Shown here: piece by piece, positions 45,061 to 57,829 of the stretch
Layout of the letters: each line of letters opens with the position of its first letter
How positions within the stretch are numbered: the stretch's first letter is position 1
Assembly (NCBI GenBank): GCA_033439765.1
Contig: JAULSN010000001.1
Coordinates: forward strand, 868,001 to 932,000
Source: Lasiosphaeria ovina
Taxonomy: Eukaryota > Ascomycota > Sordariomycetes > Sordariales > Lasiosphaeriaceae
DNA: 64,000 bases
Direction: 5' to 3'
Translations under genes and position numbers: made by a program
The notes under the pieces: model-generated
The model's database searches: none
Told to the model about the DNA's origin: nothing
What the model saw: the letters and a program-made list of their open reading frames with translations, nothing else

Positions 45061-46987
45061 ATGGCGACCGGCGTCGATCTCAAATTGCTCAAGAGCACGA
45101 AATTCCCGGCCGAGTTCAATCAGAAAGTCGACATCACGAAGGTCAACATTGGAGTGATGAAGAAGTAAGTACCTCGTGTTTCTCGTGTGCCTGCCCGCCA
45201 ATTTTTGGGTGTTCGACTTTTGCTGACCACGTTCCCGATACCTAGATGGATTGCTGGAAGGGTCACCGAAATCCTGGGCACTGAAGACGATGTAATCATC
45301 GAGCTCATCTTCAACTTGCTCGAGAGCGTCCGAAACGTGAGTTTTTGCCCCCCTCTCCTCCTCCTCCTCTGCCCCGCGCCCGGGCGTATGCTTTGCTATA
45401 TGGTTGATCGGAAGCTAATCAAATGATTTTGGTCACTTAGCCGGACATCAAGTTGCTCCAGATTCAATTGACGGGCTTCCTCGAGAAGGATACGGCGCCG
45501 TTCTGCAAGGAACTCTGGAAGCTGCTATTGAGCGCACAAGCCAGTCCACAGGGTGTTCCTAAGGAGCTCCTGGAGGCGAAGAAGCAAGAGCTTCTTCAAG
45601 AAAAGGTTGAATACTCTCGATATTCTCACTCGACTCCTCCCACTACTACCCGCGAAATTAAGATCGAGCTCTCAATGCTCTCGGTCTTTGAAGATCCCGA
45701 GCTGACCGTGAAAACCACGACAATTCAGATCGAGGCAGACAAGGCTGCCGAAGAGGCTCGCAAGCGGCGCGAGGAGCTGGACCGCCGGGACTACTCAGGT
45801 GGAGACAGAGGTGACCGAGGAGACCGCGGCGGTAGAGGCGGCCGTGGTGGTGGGCGTGGGGGTGACTCGTGGCGCGGACGCCGTGACGACCGAGACCGAG
45901 GTGGTTTTGGAGGCCGTGGTGGTGGTGGCCGATCACGTTCGCCGCCTCGCTATCGCGACCAGCGAGACCATACAGACCGCGGAGGTCCCCGCGGCGGCGG
46001 TGGCTTCAGAGACACATATGTTCCTCGGGGAAGCCCGACATTCCGTCGCGCCGGAGGTGCAGGAGGACGGAATAACGACAGACGCCCCCGATCTCGCACT
46101 CGCTCGCCATCTGTGGATTCGGCCTCTTCCCGTTCGCCATCTCGACGACCAAGCGTTGCCAGCAGCAGACGATCTATCTCTCGTTCCCCAACCCCTCGAG
46201 CTCGCCGTGCAAGACCTCGATCCCCGTCTCCCCCGGTCAACCGGGAGGCACCAAAGAGACGCAGATCGCCTCCCCGCGACCGCGGACCCAGAGGCCGTTC
46301 TCGTTCTGCATCCTCTGACCGTGCATCTCGGTCGCCAAAACGTCGCCGTTACTCAACTTCGCGTAGTCGGAGCCGGAGTCGTAGTCGCAGCCCAGCTGCA
46401 CTTCGAAACAAGCGGTACAGCCGGTCTCGATCTTTGGCCTCATCGCGTTCTCGCTACTCTCGATCTCGAAGTCGCAGTCCAGTGCGAAGGCGTCGGCGCG
46501 ATAGCAGAAGCATTTCGCCAGCTTCACCCCCACGGAACCGATACAGGGGCAATGGACGTCGCAGCATGACTCGTAGCAGGAGTCCTGTTGGTTCATCGAG
46601 GGGACGGCGCGACTCTTTTCGCCGTCCTCGTGGCGGCCCCATGGGACGGCGCGGGAGTGGGCAAGGTTCATGGGGTGGTCGCAGTCCGGATGACAGAGCT
46701 CGTCAACCCTCTGCATCACCGTATTCTTCTGCGCAGAACAAGTCGGCTGATATTTCAGGCGTCGAAGACAGACCTCGATCTTCCCACGCCGGGGCCCGGC
46801 CGTCAACTGCTGAGCAGGTACGACAGTAATCCTAGGCGAGCGGATTATGCTTGGCCTATGAACTGACCACGATTGGCAGAACGCAAAACTAGCAAATGAG
46901 CTTCGCGAGAAGGAGCTCAAGGAGAGAATCAAGAAGATGAGATCCTCAAAGAGCGAGCCTGGCAATGCTGAGGCTAACCATCCTTGA
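45061..46987 (+). CDS. PWI-domain RS/RG-rich splicing factor (SRRM1-like)
   Basis: Homologue of SRRM1/SRm160-type PWI proteins, which bind RNA and couple splicing to 3' end processing in the nucleus. Exons 45061-45164, 45246-45336, 45441-45605, 45729-46817, 46880-46987 give 518 residues. The PWI domain spans about residues 18-108 and includes KVNIGVMKKWIAGRV, with the hallmark motif as KWIA, then TEILGTEDDVIIELIFNLL and IQLTGFLEKDTAPFCKELW. Next are a basic helix (EADKAAEEARKRREELDRR), a long RGG/DRG stretch, and an RS domain with many SRSRS units. The last exon is a basic helix LANELREKELKERIKKMRS. Intron 3 (45606-45728, 123 nt) is a multiple of three and has no stop, so retention would add 41 residues. 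Confidence 0.92.
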
Positions 46988-47982
46988 AGCGCTCTCTATA
47001 TCTGCTTGCATTTATGCGAGATTTACGGGCATCACTATAGCGTTGCAATATTGTTTGCATGCTGCGTGTTGTTCCAGCAGGATTCGAGTTGAGGATTTTG
47101 TGAGATCACTCCCCTTTTCTCCGAGAACCCCTACCGCTTGGTTCCGTTTATCTGAATACCACCTCGTCAGGGCACCGTTCTTGGTACACTTGTACCAGAC
47201 AGAGTATATAGATGGGAGGTTTGGGGCGACACCCACGAGTGTGTGATCTCACCCGGTCTGGCATGTACGGCGTTTGTTTAGGTTTTTATCACGGCAGCCA
47301 CAAGCTCGGATTGCCTTATTTGGTGCGGTGGACGTTCGATAGGCCTGCCCACGAGGTAGGTTTGTGTATCAGGTAGCACGCTGGCTCTTGAAGTCTTGTC
47401 TATGTAGCTGTACGGATAAATAGGAGGTAGGTAGGTAGGATCCACCGCCCTGACTGACGATGAAATCAACAACACGAATCATCCCATCTAGTCGTCTTTT
47501 GTCAACCGTCTGGTGTCTGTTTCTTTACATTTTACTTCCACGCTAAAGCAAGCTTTCTTAGAGTACCTATTTCATTTGGAGTATCCGTACCTTAAGGTGT
47601 TCCAGAAGACTTGATGTACAATTCCATCCAGTATCTTTCAGGGGCCCCTTGGGCGTTGATTGGCGGATATTTAGATATCCACAGGGCCTAGATGTTGCGC
47701 TAGTGCGCTGTGGATAGGTATCCGTACCTGCCGCAGAGCTAGGCCGGCTATAAGGTAGCATGTATGTACATACGTGCAGGTGGGGTCCTCCGCATTTAGG
47801 TTCAGTGACTGCCTAGAGCTCTGATTGCCTGACTTCCAAATTGAAAACCACATGAAAATATATTCTTCAACGACTACAACACAATCTAGCGAGCGAGGAA
47901 TCAATGCGTCGCCGTAACCACGGGGAAACTATCGAACCGCGCACAACTTTACGACAGCACGACGGCAAACCGCACGCGCCCG
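46988..47982. other. Intergenic region
   Basis: About 1 kb with only short frames; contains several GTAGGTAG runs near 47424. It holds the EAF6 promoter. Confidence 0.45.
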
Positions 47983-48814
47983 ATGGCAGAAAGCGCGCCG
48001 CCCAATAAGGCGGGCAACGGCGCGGCGGACGCGACGGCGAGCGGGCCGTTCTACGAGAAGCAACGGCAGCGACTTAAGGAACTCATTGCCAGGAAGCGGA
48101 CGCTCGAGAAGCGTATCGTGAGTGCGCCCGTGGCACTACTTCTTTTCCCCCATAGAGGGTTATTTTGCCCCCGAAAAAGGATAGAAAAGGATGTAGGAAT
48201 GAGGTATTGGGTTTCATTGACTGACACAGAGGGGAAAACACACAGGCCCTGCAAGAAGACTCCATCTACAAAAAGGAAACCGAGTACCTGGAGAACACGC
48301 CCGGCGGCAACATCATCACGGGCTTCGACAACTACACCAAGGGCGCAGGCAACGCGGCGTCGGCGCGGCGCAAGACGGGCCTGACAGACGCGAACCGTGT
48401 CTTCTCGCGCAGTTCGACGTCGTATAACTCGAATGCAGTGAGTCTTCTTTTCTTGTTTCCTTGGAGTACAGAGACAGCCGAAGATCTTGTACTGATGAGT
48501 GTGGACAACGACAGGACGCGCAAACTCCGGTCTCAACGCCCGCGTCGCACGCCCCCACACCACTGTCAACCTCGTTCAGCAATAAGGACAAGGACGGCGC
48601 TGCCTCGGGCGGCATGCCTACGCCAACTTCGGCCACGGCTGCGACTTCCAAAAATGCGGCAAAGAAGGGCAAGCGTGCGAACGCTGCTACGGCTGCCGCG
48701 GCGGCTGCTGCTGCGGCCTCGACCGGCGGTGCCGGCGGTGGCGGAGAGGACAGCGAAACGGACTCGCGCGAGACCAAGAAAGTGCGAACCAACTTTGGGG
48801 CGGTGCGCAAGTGA
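47983..48814 (+). CDS. EAF6: Chromatin modification protein EAF6 (NuA4 / histone acetyltransferase subunit)
   Basis: Small subunit of the NuA4 (and NuA3-type) histone acetyltransferase complexes in the nucleus. Exons 47983-48117, 48246-48437, 48515-48814 give 208 residues. The conserved core is a coiled coil plus a short motif: YEKQRQRLKELIARKRTLEK in exon 1, then QEDSIYKKETEYLENTPGGN and ITGFDNYTKG at the start of exon 2. The C-terminal half is disordered: Thr/Pro/Ser-rich, an Ala run, a Gly run, acidic residues and a basic end (ETKKVRTNFGAVRK). All junctions are in phase. The start ATG opens MAESAPPNKAGNG. Confidence 0.93.
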
Positions 48815-50142
48815 AGCCGTTGCCTGTTCTGTTTATTATTAATGGGAGTATGGGTTTAAATACGATTATTTGTGGGGTGGTTAGGTTTGGGCACGGCGTT
48901 CTAGGCACCGGGGTGTTTTTTTACTGGTGGTGGGATCGAGAAAGTGTCTTGCTACGAAGTCATGATTCTTATGGGACATATTTAGAGGTACGTTTTTTCC
49001 CTGTTATTTCGTTCGTACTTGGAGCCCCCTATTGCCTTGGTGGTTTTAGGGAGAGACTGATATTAAGGCCAGTTTGACTGTATTTACCCGTGCAATAGGA
49101 GCTTGCCCTTTGTTCATTCTTCATATCTACCAAACCACCAATCCTCTCGTGCCACTACACACTACAGACATTGACCCACCCAGTCGAGCGGTTTGTAATA
49201 GCCTTCCTCGGTACCCGAGGACTCGGGAAGGGCTCAAGCGAGGGCTTAAGCGCCGCCTTCCTACCTCTACCCCGGCCTCTACCCCTAGTAGGTTTGACTA
49301 ACTTGGCCGCTATAGTACTTCGGCGGGTAATAGTAGTAGTATAAGACCAGTTATTTATATACGCACTAGACTAAGGGGTAGTAGTTACGTTAGATTTGGC
49401 TATGGTACAACCCTTCTGCTCAGTAGAGGCTATTATAGTTAGTTCGCCTAATTCGTATGGAATGGATAAATCGAAAGTAATATAACGGGGCCGGGAGCGG
49501 CTCGCGCGCGGGCGGGTAAGGAGATATCAGTTATTAGGGTGACGTAGAATAGATCGAATAGGCTTAATCCCGATAAAAGGAAGGCTTTATTACTCTTGTT
49601 GGCTAGTAACTATAGTAGCCGTACGAGAAAGTCAGTATGGTGGATGTCTGGTGGATTCCAATACGGCAATACGGCCCTGCCTAACTTACGTGACGATGCG
49701 CTGGCCGGGTTCGCTTTTTCTAGGGACCCTGCGTTACCGATTGATAGATCCATACAACCGCTATCTTTTCCATGTGTTTGAGGGCCGTGATGACTTCAAT
49801 TGACTCAACAGCTGTAGAAAGCGTACGAATGGCGGTCTGATTATTGGTATTTTGGCTTGTTTACTTCAAAAAGTGTGTCTGGCACACGCATGCTTACAGG
49901 GGTGCGGATCCTGCGGAACGCACGATCTAAAATGACAAAATACTAATGACATACCGCAACGGCATGATTTGGAGGTGGAAGCTCGAGCTCCCGGAGGCAT
50001 GTGCCCCTCTTTGCCGAGCTTCATCGGATTACATATGTATAAATAGGGAACCTAAGGTATAGCTCCCGTCGGTATTCCAGTGCTGATGTGTGGCTCCTGC
50101 CATACTTAACAAGACACGTAAACAAAATAACACTCAACAGTC
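48815..50142. other. Intergenic region with a degenerate repeat-like tract
   Basis: No intact gene. From about 49180 to 49640 the sequence changes character: TAG-rich, with few open frames and patches of Arg/Lys-rich coding on the minus strand; see findings. The promoter of the S9 peptidase lies before 50143. Confidence 0.4.
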
Positions 50143-52775
50143 ATGACGTTCGTGGCGGCCAAGTTCACGCCCGAGGTGCTCCTCTCGGCTCCTCGCCGGT
50201 CGGCGGCTGTGCCCAATCCCTCGGGCACGCGAGCACTCTACACGGTAAGCTACCTAGTATCTTCCAGGGTCTATGCCCAGAATGCATGGCGGAGAGGTGA
50301 CAGAGGAACTGCCAGACACATGGACACTAATATAGTGATTGCTGTTCTTGGCAGGTGTCGTCTTACTCTTTTGAGAGTCACAGCAAGACTTCGCAAATCT
50401 CCGTGCTAGATATTGCGTCGGGCCAATCCCAGTTGCTGCTGGAGCAAAAGGGCATCAGCGAGCCCACATGGCTCAGCGATGACGATATCCTCTACCTCAG
50501 GAGCAACGACGCGGGCACTACCAGCTTACTGGTCACCAGTACATCTTCCCACTCTACCGCGTGAGCCAGTCTTCATCTCTACGCCGCTTAGGTCTAAAGA
50601 TCTTTTTTACTCACATTCTGCAGTGGCTACGAACTTGCCTTGGTCGATGCCGCCGTGTCCAACATCAAGGTCAAGAAACTCGCCAATGGGTCTTTCGCCC
50701 TCGCATTCACCGCCTTGGCATCCCCTGAAGGTCGCCTGGTCAAACCGGAAGAGCAGAAGCCCTACTCTACTGCCAAAGTCTACACGAGCCTCTTTGTGCG
50801 CCACTGGGATACTTGGCTTACCGAGAACCGCAGCTCTGTCTGGTACTCGGCTTTGGAGAAGCGTGCCACCAAGTATTCGCTCGCTGCCAAAGGCTTCGTC
50901 AACGCCCTGGCTGGCCAAGACCTCGAGTGTCCCGTGCCACCCTTTGGCGGCTCTGGAGACTTCGACATTGGCCCTGCAGGGCTAGTGTTTGTGTCCAAGG
51001 ACCCGAAACTCTGCCCTGCTACTTACACCAAGACAGACCTGTACTTTGTGCCCTTGACCACCTTCACTGAGTCGAGCCCCCCGTCGCCGAAAATCGTCCC
51101 CACCCCTGGCCTTGAAGGCTATACGAACAGCCCTACCTTTTCCCACTGCGGCCGGAAGGTGGCTTTCACTCGCATGCGCAACAAGCAGTACGAGAGCGAC
51201 AAGCCGCGCCTCTTGCTGTTGCCTGACATCAGTGACCTTGGAAAAGTGGAGGAGTTCTACGCAACCGACGATGGAGAGGGCGGCTGGGACATCCGTCCGG
51301 AAGGCGTCATCTGGAGCGCCGACGATGCTTCGCTGTTTGTTACCGCAGAGCAGACTGGGCGCACTCTGATTTTCAGCCTCCCCGCGAAGCCAGCTGATGC
51401 CAAAGACCTCCCGTCAGTCCTCAAGTCTCCCGACGGCAGCGTTGGCGCTGTGCGCCAGCTTGCCGATGGCTCGTCCAAGCTGCTTGTGACGAGCTCGTCC
51501 CTTGTCGACAACAGCTGCTTTAGCGTCGTGGATCCTTCTCACGGTACGGCAGCCATCATCTCTTCCATCTCGAAGCAGGGCAAGAAGTTTGGGCTATCGC
51601 GCTCCAGCTGCGGCGGCATCACGTTCAAGGGCGCGGGCGACTACGACGTCCACGCGCTTGTGATGCGGCCGTCGAGCTTCGACCATAGAAAAAAGTACCC
51701 GCTGGCCTTTCTGATCCACGGCGGCCCGCAGGGAGCCTGGGGCGACAGCTGGAGCACAAGATGGAATCCCGCCATCTTCGCCGAACAGGGCTACGTGGTC
51801 GTCTGCCCTAACCCGACGGGCAGCACCGGCTACGGCATGGCGCTTGAGAACGGCATCAAGGGCCAGTGGGGCGGTAGGCCGTACGACGACCTGGTGAAGT
51901 GCTTCGAGTACATTGCTGAGAACATGCCCTACGTCGATATTGACAGGGCGGTGGCGCTTGGGGCCAGCTATGGCGGGTACATGATTAGTATGTTTGAGAG
52001 ACCCCCAACAAAGGGGGGAGAGAAAGTGACGGCGGTGAGAGGCGACGGAATCCGTTTGTTTGCTGACTGATGCGTGTGGCTATGCAGACTGGATTCAAGG
52101 ACACCCCCTCGGCCGCAAGTTCAAGGCGCTCGTCTGCCACGATGGCGTCTATAGTACCCTGAATCAGTGGTCCAGCGAGGAGCTGTTTTTCCCTATCCAC
52201 GACTTTGAGGGAACCATCTACGACAACCGCGCCGGCTACGAGAAGTGGGACCCAGCCCGCTTCGTTAATGAGTGGGCGACACCACAGTTGGTACGTTGGA
52301 ACTGCGTTTATTCGTCACCGCTTGACCCCCTTTATGTCTCTGGAGCTATATGCTTTAATTTTCTATCACCACTCCGTGTTAGCTAACCCAGTCTCGCTGC
52401 CGCCACCGTAGATCATACACAACGAGCTCGACTACCGCTTGCCCATTACCGAGGGCCTTTCGCCGTTCAACATTCTGCAGTCTAAGGGGATTCCCAGCAA
52501 GCTGCTGATGTTTCCCGACGAGAACCATGTAAGACACTACCCCCTTTTTATATGTTATATCATTATTTGTATCCATCCGCTTTCCAGTGGCAAGCATCCT
52601 TTTATCTTCGCGCTGACAGTTATTGCGCAAAACAACAAAGTGGGTATTGAAGCCGGAGAACTCGCTCGTCTGGCATCGAGAAGTTCTTGGATGGATCAAC
52701 AAGTATGCGGGAGTCGACCACGACCAGGACCAGCTGGCCGTGGTCGAGAGCATGACCAAACCCATCAATATCTGA
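50143..52775 (+). CDS. Prolyl oligopeptidase family (S9) peptidase, acylaminoacyl-peptidase / dipeptidyl-peptidase V-like
   Basis: S9 serine peptidase with a beta-propeller and a C-terminal alpha/beta hydrolase domain, releasing acyl-amino acids or dipeptides from short peptides. Exons 50143-50244, 50355-50560, 50624-51987, 52088-52290, 52412-52528, 52641-52775 give 708 residues. No signal peptide (starts [19 protein letters not shown]), so a cytosolic enzyme is likelier than secreted DppV. The hydrolase domain begins near [20 protein letters not shown]. The triad is S551 in GASYGGYM, D632 in HNELDYRLP and H664 in FPDENHW. The catalytic His is the last codon of exon 5, and [20 protein letters not shown] follows the nucleophile exon. 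The reading frame is intact across all five introns. Confidence 0.93.
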
Positions 52776-54081
52776 CAGATAGACTGGGTAGGGAACAATA
52801 TGTAGGCAGGTAGTAAAAGAAAAGGCGTGATGTAAACGGGACTGGAAATTGAGTTTGTATTTTCCCTGGCTATGACGTTCCTGTTTGAGAGTGTTGTCAG
52901 CCTGCCGTGAAATGGTCAGCAGCGTATATGGAATTTAGTGCGGCAAAACAAGAGCTGGATTTTGAAATGTCTCGTTTCTCTGGGTATAGCTGTTTCATGT
53001 GTGAGAGGTAACTCACCTTTTTCAGACTGTACTGAACTGAAAATGAAATACATACAGAATCTACTGACTATCTCACTCGACCATTCATGACACACGACCC
53101 TCCATAACTTGCTTCTCTTGAGGCGATCATAGATATCATTTGAGAAATGGACTTCAGGTTGAGCGAGCAAGAAAACGATGTTTTGAAACCGACTTACCTC
53201 CCACTCACCTCACTTCGCCTTATATCGATTTACCTCACTCAACTCGGCCTCACACATTACCTCCCCTGCCGAGAACACATCACACATTCCTCACCACACG
53301 AAGCCTGATATCACATCACAGAACACATGACGTCAAAACACCCCGACGATCACAATCACAAGGCACTCAAAAGATGAAGAGGCGGCTCATAAGTGAGTCA
53401 AATGTACTGCACTAAGCTGTACTACAGAGGTATCCTACAATGGGCGTGCGTGGCCGTCTTCCTTCTCCTACTCTTCTTTTCCACCCTCCCTCCGAAACTG
53501 GAGAGCTAGCTAGGTAGACTCGCTAGACTCCATCAATACCTCCCTGTGACAAAACGCAGACAAAAACTGTAGCGCTAATTACTAACAAGAAGTCCTCAGC
53601 TATCACCACCGACCGCCGACCGCCAACACCACCCGCTCGCTACCCACCGGTATCCATCCATGCTCTCGAACAAATACGGCGAGTCGGAACCAATATCCCC
53701 TATGCAGAATAGGAGTAACGAAGAAGATAGATGCGTGCGCCCGAGGATTTCGTGACTCAAAAACCAGACCCCCACGATAAACGAAAAGCCGGAAGAAGGG
53801 AAACAAAGAGTAAGCCCTTTCCCCCCCGTCTCCCAAAAAGGAAAACCCAGAGAGTATTTTTAAACGACCAGAACCGAACCCGCCAAAAGTGTGGTATCTT
53901 CTCCAGTCTTTCCCGGAGCGCCAAACGCCACTTGGTCGTGTGACGACCAAGAAAAAACATTGCATCGTCTAAACGATGCCTGCCCCAGAAACATGCTGCT
54001 GCTATACACAGAAACGGAAAAGCCATCATCATTACTTGCCTGCCATACGACCAACCAAATTCAAAGGAGAGCCGACTAATT
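52776..54081. other. 3' intergenic between convergent genes
   Basis: About 1.3 kb between the S9 peptidase (+) and the cohesin gene (-). Rich in CTCAC/CACCTC sequence near 53200-53330; no gene is seen. Confidence 0.45.
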
Positions 54082-56092
54082 CTACGCCTCGACTGCTACT
54101 GTGGCAGATGTGGCTACGGCATGCTCAGGTTCGTCGACTGGTTGCTGCTCGTTGGCGATCTCGCCGCCGGCTTCCCGCTCGGCCCAGTCACCCCACAGGC
54201 CGCGCTTGCCACGGACACGAATGGGCCCGCCTAGGGAACCCTCGGGCTGCTCGACCTTGATGGCATCCTTGGTCGCGAGTACAAGGCACTCAAAGAACAT
54301 CTTTGTGGCATCAGCCTTTGTCGTTCTATTCTCTGGCAGCAGGTCCTGGAACACGACGGCCGTCTTCTTGCGCTTGTCGGCGTTTGTCGCTGCCTCAGCA
54401 CCAAAGAGATCGCGGAGGATGTGGACGGCATGCTTGGTGCCCACCGACACTGGACCGCTGTCTGCGGGGTGCACTATAGGGATGGTGGTGTCGTCAAATG
54501 CCGGGCCCGGTGTTGCTGGGCTGTCTCTTGATGCAGCCCTCTCGTGCTCGTCCTGGTGGAAGATGAGAGTGTCATCCTCTGCTGCAATATCAAGCATTGT
54601 GCCATCGGGGGCGATGCTTTGGTTACCAGCAACGGTGCCGTCCAATCCCAGGATTGTCTCGTCCTCTGGAAGCTCCAGACGAGGAGACTTGGATGCGCCT
54701 TGCTCTTGGTCGCTTCCCATATCGGCGATACCGCTGTCCCTCTTCCTCTTGAGCTCATTAGGCCGGATAGCGCCGAAAGATAGAAGACCCTTGAGCTCTG
54801 GAGCCCAGCCATCGCTGCGGCCCTCAAGGAGGATGTTTGTGACAAAGGTTCCGTTCTTTTGCAGATCCAGGAGGCCAAGAACATAGGGGTCGTGTGACAG
54901 GAAAGACTGTGGCTTGAGGATATTGTCGCGCTTGGCCTGCTGCTCCTTGATGTGCGCATTGGAGAGCATTGTCTGCTCGTCGGGCTCGAGCAGCTTCCTC
55001 TTCTTGACTCGCTGAGGAGCAACGACGGTGGAGGCTGTAGGGTCGTCGTTGGGCTCGTACATGTCGGTATTCATGTGGCGGCTGTACTCCATTTCAACTT
55101 CCTTCGCAAACTCCTCATCCACATCGGACAGGGGCGACTCGGATATCCGGGCACGACTTAAACCGGGAATGGCAGGGGCGCCAGGCACCGCTGACTGGTC
55201 TCCAATATCAAAGTGCAAATCATCGTCGCCCATCTGGATGTCGCCCTCGTCGTCGACAATTTGGACACCGTCGTCAAAGTCGAGATCTAAGCCCAGGGAT
55301 GGCTCGCGAGTTCGGCGATCCTTACTCGGACCTCCGATGTCCATCTCACTGAAGATGTCGTCCTCGATGGACCTAGCAGCAGGAGCATCTCTGCCCATTT
55401 CGACGAGGCTCTTATCCATCATCTTGCTCGGCCGCTCGTCGATGTCCATACCAAAGTCTAGCTCCAGATCAAGATCGTCCATGTTGGCAAGACCCAGCTC
55501 TTCGTCGTCCTGCGTGTTGTCCTGGAGGAACTGGCTGTTGTTGAAGTCCTCTTGAAGATTGATATCACGGTTGGTGGGACGGCCCCTGCGGCTGCTGAGC
55601 GGAGTGGCGGACACCTCGTCGAGCTGTGACGCGATGAAGTCTGCATTAGGAGGCGGGAGCAAATCGATATTGTCGTAGGGAGTGATGCGATCGGGAAGCA
55701 TTAGTGATTCTTTATTTTGGACGTGCAAGTTGACGGGGATATCATGGTTCCCAGTAGAGCGGAAAGCCTGCATACAACAGTCAGCAAAGAAAGGCGACAC
55801 GGCACCGCATATCAGGAAACGAACGTACCATCTTGATCTTCATCAAGGCTTCGTTGCAGTCGTCGAGTAGGTAGCGCGCCTTTCGACTATAGATACGGAC
55901 GACGCCGAGGAGCAACTGGCCACTCAGGCGTAGTGCAAGGGGTGCATCATTGGGAGTAATGATGGCGTCGACGCTGTCCTGCAGGTTGTGCTGCAAGATC
56001 TGCATCTTGGAGACCTTGCGCTCCTGGTTGGCGGAGAGCCATGCCTTGGCCAGAGGGCCGGTGGCGCTGAGAAGCGTCCCGGACCAGAACAT
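54082..56092 (-). CDS. MCD1: Cohesin kleisin subunit RAD21/SCC1 (MCD1)
   Basis: Alpha-kleisin that closes the SMC1-SMC3 ring and holds sister chromatids together until separase cuts it. Exons on the minus strand: 56092-55829 and 55767-54082, giving 649 residues. The N-terminal Rad21/Rec8 domain is clear: an MFWSGTLLSATGPLAKAWLS start (family usually MFYS), then LALRLSGQLLLGVVRIYSRK and YLLDDCNEALMKIKM. The acidic centre contains a separase-site-like EPSLGLD region (preceded by RRTR). The C-terminal winged-helix domain is represented by VVFQDLLPENRTTKADATKM and FFECLVLATKDAIKVEQPEG. Length and the presence of both domains favour mitotic Rad21 over meiotic Rec8. There is one 61-nt intron. Confidence 0.93.
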
Positions 56093-57829
56093 GGCGGCGA
56101 CGGCAGCAGCGGCTGCGAATGGTAGCTAATATGGATGCGAAGCGAAGAATGATGTAGCAATTGCTGATATCGCTCGACGTTGATGCGGCGCGGTGTGCGG
56201 GGCAAAGAAGCGATCAGACTGAAAGTGGTGGCGATGGGGGTGGTGGTGTGAGTCGAGCGGTGGCGGCGAGGTAAACAAGGGGCGCGCGTTGTTGTTTGGG
56301 TTTGGGGAGCCAGGAATGGCGCGTGGGGAGATGATAAGGACCCTGAACTGGCGCCAGCAACCGTCATATACAAAAACGAGCGCGCAAAGGCAGATCACGA
56401 CGTTTTTCGGCGACAAGAGCGAGGCGCACAATGAATGCAATGCAATGCGCTCCGGCCAGGTGCGACAGGCGATGGGCCGAGATGAAGCAATGTCGAGGGC
56501 GCGAGGAGAAAGATGGAGGAGGGGACTCGGCGAGAGTAGTCAAGAGGGCGGGTGATTGTGGATGCTGTGCAAAAACTCCAGAAAGCCCGCCGCGCGAAAT
56601 TGAGAGGCTGGGGGGGTTTGGTTTCCGCGGACGGACCCACCAGCCACACTTCAACTTCTCATTTTCACGCTAGCAACCCCCCCCCTGAACCGGCAACAGT
56701 CACGTGGCCGCCTGACTCTTGACTCTCCACCAATTCCGTCTTCCATTGCTTGCATCCCGTCGGGATTTGGTCCGACGTTTCTGGCACTCGGTTTGCCAAG
56801 CATCGGAATCAGAGCCGGAATGTCCCCAAAGGCGTGTCCATATTCCGCGGTCTGGGTTGGGCATTGAGTGTATATTATTTATATAGAGCACCCCTTTTAG
56901 ACATTAACTTGATGAGTTGCGAGTTTGCGTATACAATGTCTCACAAAGAACGTCATTGGCGATCGCAGTGTTTCCCTTGGTTGCGTTTCTTTTGTTATGT
57001 TGCTGGATTGAGTCGGAATTGACTTGGACAGTATCCTTATATCAGTGTTCTTTGTCCTGGGCAAGTACCTCACCCAGTTGCGGAATATTGCTTCTGGTCT
57101 AAGGTTGAGTTAACAGAGTGTGAACCGTTAGCGCTACCGTCTTCTCAACTGCTTCTTAGAAAGAGACATTTGAGTGCAGCTGCTTGTCGGCTTTGGCTGT
57201 GGCAACCGATGGGTTTATATGTGAGGTACCTTATGGAGTTGGAAGGGTATATCCATGTGGTGGGAGGCTATCGACGACATCCCGCCGTTTCCTGAGCTTG
57301 CCTGCCGCTCGTCGCCCCCCCTGAAAGCGCCTGGCCAGCGGTGGACTTTTAGCGCATGAGCCTGCCGGTGCAGTCCTACTTGGTAGGTTTTCAGCCTCAT
57401 GCACCCCTGCTCTTTGAACTAAACACGTTCCACAACGATTAGGGAAGCTACCAACCGCGGCGCGACGAGTCTCGGTTCCGTCCCTCGCATCCATCTGCCT
57501 GCAGTTCAAGGAGCGCCCCATCCGGCCGCCCAGTGAGCTCAAAAAAAGTTGCCCGTTTCCATGTCAGGGCATGGAAGACGGAACTCACGACAGGATTTGC
57601 CCACCACCAAGGCGACAACACTCACAATCGTTAATTACCTAGGTCGCACTCATTCACGGCCTCCCCTTCGCCGGTCGCCCCCTGTTCGCAGTCCGTCCTG
57701 CCCTCGCGCAGGCGTCTACTGCTGATGATTGTATGACGCTCGACTTGAGGTGGCCTTCAATTCCCGCCAGCGCCCCTGTGCGCGTGCGCCCCGGCTTCGC
57801 GCTCACATCCCGATCCGCTCCCGGTCGAC
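56093..57829. other. Divergent intergenic region, cohesin / PMR1
   Basis: About 1.7 kb between two divergent genes. The first 600 bp have overlapping short frames on both strands without domains. The part before 57830 is C/T-rich and is probably the PMR1 leader. Confidence 0.45.

Noticed and set aside
45799..46569. 256-codon alternative frame in the PWI/RS gene
   Set aside because: Out-of-frame reading of the RG/RS repeats; the in-frame protein has the PWI and RS features.
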